Source: HGM04593 sp045657945
GTDB lineage: Bacteria; Bacteroidota; Bacteroidia; Bacteroidales; Bacteroidaceae
Direction of reading: 5' to 3'
Assembly (NCBI GenBank): GCA_045657945.1
Contig: JAZOUB010000045.1
Coordinates: 1 to 64,000 of the forward strand
DNA length: 64,000 bases
Positions 1-6,825 of the stretch are shown here, piece after piece. The stretch's first letter is position 1. Every line of letters starts with the position of its first letter. A model generated the notes under the pieces. That model did not search any database, was not told where the DNA came from, and was given only the letters and a program-made list of their open reading frames with translations. A program made the position numbers and the translations under genes.

Positions 1-40
1 ACTGCTGGATGAATATATTATGAGACATTATTAGACGCGA

Positions 41-74
41 ATTTCCTCAGCATAGCGCGCTATGCTGAGGAAAT
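41..74. repeat. Perfect 34-bp palindrome
   Basis: Two 17-bp arms (starting ATTTCCTCAGCATAGCG) meet without a loop and are exact reverse complements. There is no T-run after it, so a simple intrinsic terminator is not supported. It could be a protein-binding site, a recombination site, or part of the repeat-rich block that extends to about 711. The shared core CTCAGCATAG reappears at 1683-1692. Confidence 0.8.
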
Positions 75-75
75 C

Positions 76-133
76 ATCCTACTTTTTGTCCACTAAGAGT
101 TTTTTCAACTCTAATTATCCTACTTTTTGTCCA
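76..133. repeat. Pair of 17-bp direct repeats
   Basis: ATCCTACTTTTTGTCCA occurs at 76-92 and again at 117-133, 41 bp apart start to start, directly after the 34-bp palindrome. The exact match over 17 bases is seen directly. Its role is unknown; tandem binding sites or a duplication left by an inserted element are both possible. Confidence 0.75.
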
Positions 134-336
134 GGTAACCAAAAACGGGGCTCACCAGCAAACCAAATAGAAACCGTCACCATCAAAATCACAGACAAAT
201 CCCATTCTGTTTTTGGAATTTTCTCTAAAATCGACAGTACGCGCAGTGAATGGTCGCACGTAGCACAGGCACAGTTTGTGCCGTGCGGGTCACGGTCAGC
301 GCGCGCTGTCAACAAGTGGCAAACAAAATCATAGTT

Positions 337-394
337 GACAACGCTTGTTGTGCGCAACCCGCGCTTTGCGCGACCTATTGCTACAAGCGTTGTC
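337..394. repeat. 12-bp inverted repeat, cruciform-like
   Basis: GACAACGCTTGT at 337-348 is exactly complementary to ACAAGCGTTGTC at 383-394. The 34-bp interior carries smaller GC-rich dyads (CGCG-CTTTG-CGCG). No T-run follows. Confidence 0.65.
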
Positions 395-463
395 GATTAA
401 ACAAGTTTAATTCCGCACCACCCAAAAACAGAATGAAAGGATTTGTTGGCACCATTGCGGGCC

Positions 464-508
464 AGCAATGTTTGCGACGACGGGAGCTTTAGCTCCCCAA
501 AGGAGTGC
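464..508. repeat. Interspersed repeat element, copy 1
   Basis: The 22 bases at 464-485 are the exact reverse complement of 1733-1754, and the 15 bases at 494-508 are the exact reverse complement of 1636-1650. The two blocks keep the same order, so this is one element present twice in opposite orientation, on either side of the nitroreductase gene. Copy 1 is compact, with 8 bp between the blocks. Confidence 0.7.
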
Positions 509-687
509 GCCACAGCGCCACAGCCAACCGAGGGATGTCGCTTGCGACTCGTGAATTTGCTCTACAAATCGACAATACCGCCAGCAGTTAGTCGTGCGTA
601 GTGCAGGCGCAGTTTGCACCGCACGGGATGCGAGAAAGGCGGTGTTGTCAATCTCAAAAGGCCTAAAGCCGGTGACGGAACCTTTTG

Positions 688-711
688 GTTCTTTTCAGTT
701 ATGAAAAGAAC
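688..711. repeat. 10-bp stem-loop
   Basis: GTTCTTTTCA (688-697) pairs exactly with TGAAAAGAAC (702-711) across a GTTA loop. It is overlapped on the left by a GAACC-TTTT-GGTTC hairpin (678-691), so two mutually exclusive stems are possible. No gene ends just before it. Confidence 0.5.
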
Positions 712-836
712 GTATAGAAAGAGTTGAAGAAAATACAAGTGAACGATTAAGGTTGGAGACTGCCGTGAATACAATGACGAGCGAGAGCGATAACTCCCCC
801 AACTTTTACAGATGAGCCATAAAAAACTCTCCTCTT

Positions 837-869
837 TTTGTGTATAAAAGTAAAAGCTTATTATCTTCG
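837..869 (+). promoter_or_regulatory. Promoter of the nitroreductase gene
   Basis: A TTTG -33 box (837-840) and a TATCTTCG -7 box (862-869) are 21 bp apart, matching the Bacteroidetes sigma-factor pattern. The box lies inside the longest open frame, which argues that upstream start codons of that frame are not used. Confidence 0.65.
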
Positions 870-900
870 CAATGTAATCGAAAAAAACATATTGATGCCT

Positions 901-1578
901 ATGAGATTTTTCAAGACATTTGTTTGCAGCTTGTCATTGGTGGCAGCTGTAGCGTGCGGCGGTGCTTCGGCCGACAAGAAAGAAAATAAGTGTGGTGACT
1001 GTGATGCCAAGTGTGAAAAAAATGAGTGTATGGAAAAGAGTGAATGCAAAAAGAATGCGGCCATTGAAAATATAATGTCGCGTCGCAGTATAAGGAATTA
1101 CAAACAGCAGGCTGTGCCTCGCGAGGTTCTGAACCGGATTATGGAGTGTGGCATCAATGCACCGAACGGACAGAACAAGCAGTCGTGGGAGGTGCGCGTG
1201 GTGGAGAATCCCGAGTTGCAGAATGAGATTAAGGCTTTGATGGCAACAGTCGGCGGCGAGCGTGCTGCGGGTTGTTTCTATAATGCTCCTGTGTGGGTGT
1301 TCATTGCCCGTGACAAGGGTTATGATTTCTCGGCATACGATTGTGGCTTGATGGCTGAGAATATAATGCTCTCAGCAAATGCTCTTGGTGTAGGCACTGT
1401 TTGCCTGGGTAGCCCTGTGCGTTATATATTGATGGCCGAGGGTAACGAACAGGTGCTGTCAAAGCTTGGTTTCAGCGAGGGCTATGAACTATCTTTATGT
1501 ATTTCAATGGGTTATCCCGAGGGTGAGAAGCCCGAGGCGAAGCCAAGGGATATGGGTAAGGTTAAGTATATTGATTGA
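901..1578 (+). CDS. Nitroreductase-family lipoprotein with Cys-rich linker
   Basis: A predicted exported lipoprotein: a short signal peptide ends in a lipobox (AAVAC), followed by a linker with six cysteines in about 22 residues, then a nitroreductase-type FMN fold of about 170 residues (start IMSRRSIRNYK, middle APNGQNKQSWE). The family reduces nitro compounds, quinones or flavins with NAD(P)H; the substrate here is unknown. The start at 901 (or 895) was chosen because the promoter box at 862-869 excludes the earlier in-frame ATG at 838. The Cys-rich linker suggests metal or Fe-S binding, which is inference. Alone in its transcription unit, flanked by inverted repeat copies. Confidence 0.85.
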   Translation: MRFFKTFVCSLSLVAAVACGGASADKKENKCGDCDAKCEKNECMEKSECKKNAAIENIMSRRSIRNYKQQAVPREVLNRIMECGINAPNGQNKQSWEVRVVENPELQNEIKALMATVGGERAAGCFYNAPVWVFIARDKGYDFSAYDCGLMAENIMLSANALGVGTVCLGSPVRYILMAEGNEQVLSKLGFSEGYELSLCISMGYPEGEKPEAKPRDMGKVKYID

Positions 1579-1926
1579 AAAAAGAAATGGCTAAAAAGCG
1601 AATTCCTGCGTTACGCTTGCCCTAAAAGCCTAACGGCACTCCTTTGGGGAACTAAAGTTGATTTCATCCAAATTCGGTTGCACTCAGCATAGTGCAAATA
1701 AATTTGCCCTCTACTTTCGTTTGCGCGAATTTTCCCGTCGTCGCAAACATTGCTCGCACGCAATGGCATTTACGATTAGTAAATTAACCCACAGATGTGG
1801 CTTTTCCTCCTCGCAGCTCGGTATAGAATGCAAGCACTCTTTGCTCTCGCATGCAGCGTCGGTTGCGGTTTTTAGGTCTTCGCAAGCCTTGAACTTCATC
1901 TTTTTATCCATTCCTTTACAAAATAG
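1579..1926. other. Intergenic stretch with repeat copy 2, no gene
   Basis: No credible coding frame is present. The stretch contains inverted copy 2 of the 464-508 element (1636-1754), a TTGCACT-AGTGCAA stem near 1679-1698, and the short palindrome GCAAATAAATTTGC beside it. The remainder to 1926 shows nothing recognisable. Confidence 0.5.
1636..1754. repeat. Interspersed repeat element, copy 2 (inverted)
   Basis: Contains the reverse complements of both conserved blocks of copy 1 (15 bp at 1636-1650, 22 bp at 1733-1754) in the order expected for an inverted copy. The blocks are separated by 82 bp instead of 8 bp, so copy 2 has an insertion or copy 1 a deletion. Confidence 0.7.
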
Positions 1927-1961
1927 GGATAGTTGTTGTAGTAATACTCTAACAACTATCC
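1927..1961 (-). terminator. Hairpin downstream of glsA
   Basis: GGATAGTTGTT (1927-1937) pairs perfectly with AACAACTATCC (1951-1961). It sits 10 bp beyond the glsA stop. T-richness is better on the plus-strand side, so it may serve mainly as a barrier or work in both directions. Confidence 0.5.
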
Positions 1962-1970
1962 TTTTATTAT

Positions 1971-2960
1971 TTATACAGGAGCGGGTTTGTGCTCTACCAT
2001 CACGCTCCTTTCTCCGTTGAAGATGTGGAGCCGCAGCTCTTCCATTATGTAGCTGATGGCAAGTTGTGCCTTCACGGAGTTGCCGGCCTTGTCAATTGGC
2101 GGCGCGAACGCGGCAATACCAAAGATGCCGGGAAGTACACCGATGATACCGCCGCCCACGCCTGATTTTGCAGGTATTCCTGTCCTGAACATCCAGTCGC
2201 CCGTGTATTCATACATTCCCACGGTTGCAATCATGGATGTTGTCTTCTCGCTCAACACGGCAGGGAAGACTCTCCTTTTTGTCACAGGGTTATATCCGCC
2301 GAAGGCGATGGTTGCTGCCATGGTAGATAACTGTGTGGCGGTCACTCCAAGTGAGCATTGACGGGTGTAGAGGTCGAGTGACATCTCGGGATCGTCGTAT
2401 ATGCGGTCATAACTCTTCAGCAGCCACGCTATGGCGCGGTTGTTGTGGTTGCTCACGCTCTCGGACTTGTAAAGCTCGTCAATGAGTTCCGGTGCGCTGC
2501 CGCACAGTTCGGTGATATTCTGCATGATCGACTCCCACTTCCCGCGGCTGTTTCCAACCGGGCGAACCATGCTCACGGCAGATATAGCCCCTGCATTTAC
2601 CAAAGGGGTAGAAGGGTGCTCGTTCTCGAGCAGTATGGCGAGTATTGAGTTGAACGGCATTCCGGTTGCGTCTGCACCAATCATGTCGATGATTGTTTCG
2701 GGTCCGTACTCCTTGAGCACCAGCAGTGCTGTTGCCACCTTGGATATCGACTCAATGCCGAACCGGTAGTTGCAGTCGCCCACTGTGAGCACCTCGCCGT
2801 CCTTCAGGCAGACAGCGATGCCAAAAAGGTTGCTGTCTACATTGGCAAGGTAGGGTATGTAGTCGGCATTCTTGCCGTCGGTGTTTCCTTTGAAACGCCT
2901 GTAAGCTTCATAGAGGGCTGTTCTCAGTTCCTCGCGTGTTATCCTTCTATCCCTGTCCAT
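1971..2960 (-). CDS. glsA: Glutaminase A
   Basis: Hydrolyses L-glutamine to glutamate and ammonia in the cytoplasm. It is a serine-dependent beta-lactamase-like glutaminase: the catalytic pair is visible as S71-I-S-K74 in FGIESISKV, with the later NAGAIS and GVGGGI motifs. At 329 residues it is near the usual 305-330. The gene lies 26 bp downstream of gadB on the same strand, so the two are very likely cotranscribed. Together they convert glutamine to glutamate to GABA, releasing ammonia and consuming a proton, the known glutamine-dependent acid-resistance route. Confidence 0.93.
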   Translation of the reverse strand: MDRDRRITREELRTALYEAYRRFKGNTDGKNADYIPYLANVDSNLFGIAVCLKDGEVLTVGDCNYRFGIESISKVATALLVLKEYGPETIIDMIGADATGMPFNSILAILLENEHPSTPLVNAGAISAVSMVRPVGNSRGKWESIMQNITELCGSAPELIDELYKSESVSNHNNRAIAWLLKSYDRIYDDPEMSLDLYTRQCSLGVTATQLSTMAATIAFGGYNPVTKRRVFPAVLSEKTTSMIATVGMYEYTGDWMFRTGIPAKSGVGGGIIGVLPGIFGIAAFAPPIDKAGNSVKAQLAISYIMEELRLHIFNGERSVMVEHKPAPV

Positions 2961-2986
2961 AACTATTCTGTTTCTTTGGTTGATTC

Positions 2987-4408
2987 TTACTTGCCCGTGT
3001 GGGTGTATACTGTACCCTTCACCTTTATGTTGCTCTCGATGCTGAGACGCGACGGTGTGGGGTATTGCAGCTTCTCAAGGTCGGCCACTGCAGCCTGTAT
3101 GTCGCCAAGCAACTGGTCGGCCATGTCGCGGCTGAATCCCTGACGCACTACAATGCGCATCACTATGGTTGTTTCCAGTGTCTTTGGCAAGGTGTACGCC
3201 GGTACCATCCAGCCGTTCTGGCGCAATTTGTCCTGCAGATCGTACAGAGTCCACTTGCACTGCTTCGCGTGCTCTTTCTTCATCTCCCAAATGAATAGCG
3301 GGTTACAAACCTCGCTGCTGTAGTTCTGGAATGGCTTCATCTTGCCAATCTCGGCATGCAGGTATTTGGCAACTTCCATTGAGTTGTGTTGTATCTCCTT
3401 GTAGCCTTCATAGCCAAGACGGATGAACTGGTAGTACTGTCCAAGTATCTGTGCAGCAGGGCGCGAGAAGTTAAGGCCCACCTGTGTCACATCGGCACCA
3501 AGGTAATTCACGCTGAATGACATGCTGTCGGGCAGGAATTTCTTGTCTTTCCATACAACCCAGCCAAGTCCCGGATATACAAGTCCGTATTTGTGACCGC
3601 TGGTGCTGATGGAGAGTACCCATTTGAGGCGGAAGTCCCATTCGAGTCCGGGATTGATGAACGGCATTATGAAACCGCCCGATGCTGCATCGACATGGAT
3701 TGGAATCTCGTAACCGGTCTTCTTGTTGTACTCGTCGAGTGCATCGTTGAGGGCTTTGACATCGTCATTGAGTCCTGTCCAAGTGACACCCATGATGGGA
3801 ACCACGCAGATTGTGTTCTCGTCGCACATTGCAATTGCGTCCTTGGGGTCAAGTGTGAGTTTCTCGCTGCTCAAGGGTACGGTGCGCATCTCAATCTGCC
3901 AAAGCTGGGCAAACTTCTCCCATACCACCTGGTAGGCTGCCGAGATGACAAAGTTAGGTTTGTCACATGGCTTGCCTTGGGCTATACGGCGTTTCTTCCA
4001 GCGCTGCCAAGCTGCCACGCCACCAAGCATGCAGGCTTCACTCGAACCTATGCCCAGTGCGCCGGCCTTCCATTTGGCCTGCTCGGGACTGTTCCACAGG
4101 TTTGCGATGATGTTGATGCACTTGGCGCACATTACAGCCACACGCGGATATTCGGTCTCGTCAATGTAGTTGATATCTATGGCGTCGTTCATCAGCTTGG
4201 TGGCGTACGGATCCATGTATGTTGTAACGAATGTTGCCATGTTCAAGCGTGGCTGTGTCTGGGCTATAGTCTCGTCCTTAACCATTCTATAGGCAATTTC
4301 GGGGGTGGTGGGGTGCTGCGGTATCTTGTCGCAAGGAGCACTTTTTAACATCTCTTCTGAACCGAATACCGGTGCACACATCGTTGTCTTGCAATTTTCC
4401 TGTTTCAT
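2987..4408 (-). CDS. gadB: Glutamate decarboxylase
   Basis: PLP-dependent decarboxylation of glutamate to GABA and CO2, consuming an intracellular proton. The PLP lysine is K273 in STSGHKYG, and the cofactor-binding aspartate is D240 in HVDAASGG. The C-terminus ends in THTGK, resembling the His-containing tail that closes the active site at neutral pH in E. coli GadB. Length 473 is normal. First gene of a gadB-glsA unit; a divergent transporter gene starts 162 bp away. No Glu/GABA antiporter (GadC) of the amino-acid-polyamine family is present in the window. Confidence 0.95.
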   Translation of the reverse strand: MKQENCKTTMCAPVFGSEEMLKSAPCDKIPQHPTTPEIAYRMVKDETIAQTQPRLNMATFVTTYMDPYATKLMNDAIDINYIDETEYPRVAVMCAKCINIIANLWNSPEQAKWKAGALGIGSSEACMLGGVAAWQRWKKRRIAQGKPCDKPNFVISAAYQVVWEKFAQLWQIEMRTVPLSSEKLTLDPKDAIAMCDENTICVVPIMGVTWTGLNDDVKALNDALDEYNKKTGYEIPIHVDAASGGFIMPFINPGLEWDFRLKWVLSISTSGHKYGLVYPGLGWVVWKDKKFLPDSMSFSVNYLGADVTQVGLNFSRPAAQILGQYYQFIRLGYEGYKEIQHNSMEVAKYLHAEIGKMKPFQNYSSEVCNPLFIWEMKKEHAKQCKWTLYDLQDKLRQNGWMVPAYTLPKTLETTIVMRIVVRQGFSRDMADQLLGDIQAAVADLEKLQYPTPSRLSIESNIKVKGTVYTHTGK

Positions 4409-4570
4409 TTTCTTTAATCTTTAAGGTTTATAATTCAGTTGCTTTTCAGCCGTTATATTCTGCAAACATTGATTGTGATGCTATGGTTCGTGGTTTTAAT
4501 TTTTTTAAGGTTACAACATTTATGCTGTTGCCATTGTTATGGATATGTCTTTTAAAAAGGAGTTTTGATT

Positions 4571-5809
4571 ATGAAAAATGATGGGAATGCAAAAAGTACA
4601 ATCTTTGGTGTAGCCGGTATTGATACCGGTAAGGGATATATAACAGTTTGGGCATTGCTTGGTATATGGTCGGTGGCGGCGCTGACATCGTTGCCGGGGC
4701 TTGCCGTTTCGCCGATACTTGAAAAACTTGCCATGGTATTTCCGAAGGCTACGGACCTTGACCTGCAAATGCTCACTACATTGCCATCGTTGCTTATAAT
4801 TCCGTTCATCCTGTTTGCCGGTTATATAAGTGACAGGGTTGGATATATCAAGTTGTTGTACATTGGTTTATGGTTGTTTCTTTTAAGTGGTGCTTTATAT
4901 TTTGTATCGGGCACGATAGGGCAGCTGATTGCAGTGAGTGGGATGCTTGGTGTGGGTGCCGGCATAATAATTCCTTTCTCCACTTCGCTGGTGTCGATGT
5001 TCTTCAGCGGCAAGGCGCGCAGCAGGCAGTATGGATATGTGTCGGCGATAACCAATATTACTCTTGTTGTTGCAACAGCTGTTGCCGGCTGGCTTGCCGA
5101 TATCCAATGGCGTCTGCCTTTCCTGGTCTATCTGCTGCCTGTGGTTTCTATACTTCTTGTCCCGGCAATCAAACGTGGCGAAAAGTCTATCGTTCAACAG
5201 GGTAGTGATGCTATACAGGGTGGCGGTTCGGTCAAATATCCGCCACTTGTAAAATGTATGCTCTATTATCTGCTCATTACATATCTTGTTATGGTGGTGA
5301 GCATCAACTTGCCATTCCTGCTTGGAGAGTATGGGTATGACAGTGGTGTAGCCGGTGTGGTGACTTCGGTATTCTTTGTTGCAATGATGTTGCCGGGACT
5401 GTTCATAAACCGCATAGTCAACCTGTTGGGGCGCAAAATCCTGACATGGGCGTTGCTGCTCATTGCGCTCGGGCTGCTAGATGTGTTCTATAACAGTTCG
5501 TTGCTGTTTGTGATAATCGGTTGCGTGGCAACGGGTTTCGGTTACGGCATGGCACAGCCTTATATATATGACAAGGCTGCATCGGCAGCATCACCGCAAC
5601 GCGCTACATACGCGCTTGCATTGCTCATGTCAATGAATTATGTGGCAATAGTAATTGCACCGTTCATCGTTGATTGGGTGCAGGAGTTGTTGGGTGTGAA
5701 GGGCGAACGCTTCCCGTTTGCATTGAATGCAGTGGTGGGTTTTGTGGCTTTGCTTATTTTATTGTTGATGAGAAAATTCAGGAATAGCGGAAGTGAGAGT
5801 CATGAATAA
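4571..5809 (+). CDS. MFS transporter
   Basis: An integral inner-membrane protein of about 412 residues with roughly twelve hydrophobic segments and a major-facilitator loop (GYISDRVGYIK) between helices 2 and 3. Substrate unknown; the general fold is that of drug/sugar/metabolite permeases. ATG 4571 was preferred over TTG 4565 because AAGGAG (4557-4562) sits 8 bases upstream of it. It is divergent from gadB and overlaps the next transporter gene, so it forms a two-transporter unit. A role in acid resistance or GABA/glutamate traffic is only suggested by position. Confidence 0.85.
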   Translation: MKNDGNAKSTIFGVAGIDTGKGYITVWALLGIWSVAALTSLPGLAVSPILEKLAMVFPKATDLDLQMLTTLPSLLIIPFILFAGYISDRVGYIKLLYIGLWLFLLSGALYFVSGTIGQLIAVSGMLGVGAGIIIPFSTSLVSMFFSGKARSRQYGYVSAITNITLVVATAVAGWLADIQWRLPFLVYLLPVVSILLVPAIKRGEKSIVQQGSDAIQGGGSVKYPPLVKCMLYYLLITYLVMVVSINLPFLLGEYGYDSGVAGVVTSVFFVAMMLPGLFINRIVNLLGRKILTWALLLIALGLLDVFYNSSLLFVIIGCVATGFGYGMAQPYIYDKAASAASPQRATYALALLMSMNYVAIVIAPFIVDWVQELLGVKGERFPFALNAVVGFVALLILLLMRKFRNSGSESHE

Positions 5810-6713
5810 TTACGCTAAAGGTTCTTTGTCACTCTTTACAGCTAGGGTGTTGAGTGGTTTGAATGTGAATGCAATGGGTTATCTGTTGCCGTTGTGGATA
5901 GCCCCGATAGGGTGTGTGACCCTGCGCCTCGTCTTTGGCGCGGTAATATTTTGGCTTGTGAGTATATTTGCAAAGCCTGAGACGGTTGTGTGGGGCGACA
6001 GGCTTAAGCTTTTTATGCTTGGCGGTTTCGGGATATTTGGCTATATGTCGCTCTATGCTGTGAGTCTTAGTCATACCACACCTGTTAGTTTTGCCATATT
6101 CAATGCCATGCAACCGCTTTGGGTCGTGATAGCATCGGCAGTGATTTTCCATGAGAGTATTGATGCGCGCAAGTTGCTTGGCATCTCGGTTGGTTTTGCC
6201 GGGGCAATGCTCTGCATCCTTTCGGAACCCGATGCTGATGTCGCTGATAAACCATTGCTTGGCAATTTGTTATCTATTGCAGCTTCAATTATCTCTGCAG
6301 TGTATCTTGTCTTTTCGGCAAGGATGGTGGGGCACCTCTCAAGGATTACGATATTGCGCTACACATTCTCTTCGGGAGCGGTTGCGGCGCTTGTGATGTC
6401 GGGCATTGTGGGTTTTTCGGCTCCCATGTTCGAGGGTAGTATCAAGGCAGTGCCCCTGCTGGTGCTTGCATTCGTGCTCATATTCCCTACGGTGATTACC
6501 TATTTCCTCATTCCTGTGGGGCTTAAATATTTGAGCAGCACGGTGGTTGCCATATATGGATATGTGACTCTTATTGTCGCTTCACTGGTCTCCTTTATTA
6601 CAGGTGCCGATAAGTTTGAACCAGTTATTCTTTTGTCATTGCTACTAATTGGTGTCAGTATATATCTGGTAGGTGTGAGGGATAAAAAGGAGGGGGAGGC
6701 GAAGCCCGGCTGA
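5802..6713 (+). CDS. EamA/DMT-family transporter
   Basis: About 303 residues with ten predicted membrane helices arranged as two EamA halves, each rich in Gly/Ala/Ser helices (FMLGGFGIFGYMSLYAVSL in the first half). Drug/metabolite transporter family, usually exporting amino acids or small metabolites. ATG 5802 overlaps the MFS stop by 8 bp; GTG 5793 is an alternative with 17 bp overlap. Either way translational coupling with the MFS gene is likely. No terminator is obvious before the next gene. Substrate not predictable. Confidence 0.85.
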   Translation: MNNYAKGSLSLFTARVLSGLNVNAMGYLLPLWIAPIGCVTLRLVFGAVIFWLVSIFAKPETVVWGDRLKLFMLGGFGIFGYMSLYAVSLSHTTPVSFAIFNAMQPLWVVIASAVIFHESIDARKLLGISVGFAGAMLCILSEPDADVADKPLLGNLLSIAASIISAVYLVFSARMVGHLSRITILRYTFSSGAVAALVMSGIVGFSAPMFEGSIKAVPLLVLAFVLIFPTVITYFLIPVGLKYLSSTVVAIYGYVTLIVASLVSFITGADKFEPVILLSLLLIGVSIYLVGVRDKKEGEAKPG

Positions 6714-6783
6714 TGCATGTGATATTGTTTCGTGTTTTCGTTGAATTTTGCTCCCCGCATACGTCTTGTAAAAGAAAAAATAT

Positions 6784-6791
6784 TAAATTTG
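6784..6791 (+). promoter_or_regulatory. Probable -7 box of the M6 peptidase gene
   Basis: TAAATTTG matches the Bacteroidetes -7 consensus TAnnTTTG exactly, 35 bp before the start codon. The only -33 candidate (CTTG 6765-6768) has a short 15-bp spacer, so the promoter is plausible but not strong. Confidence 0.4.
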
Positions 6792-6825
6792 CAAAAATAT
6801 ATACTTTGTATATAAAGCAAATATA

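Larger units (their letters stand above)
1..861. other. Repeat-rich region with no supported gene
   Basis: No open frame here looks like a gene. The stretch holds the palindrome at 41-74, direct repeats at 76-133, a degenerate direct repeat (231-300 against 569-640, both with GTAG-CA-GC-CAGTTTG-like cores), a 12-bp inverted repeat at 337-348/383-394, palindromic ATTAAAC-AA-GTTTAAT at 396-411, the hairpin GGGAGC-TTTA-GCTCCC at 482-497 and a 10-bp stem at 688-711. The density of dyads suggests decayed or non-coding repeat elements rather than coding sequence. Confidence 0.6.

Noticed and set aside
62..334. 90-codon plus-strand frame near the window start
   Set aside because: It runs across the palindrome arm and the direct repeats, has no family resemblance, and overlaps an equally long frame on the other strand. 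Chance reading of repeats.
3593..4348. 251-codon frame opposite gadB
   Set aside because: It lies entirely antisense to a clearly conserved gene with intact PLP motifs, and its product has no domain.
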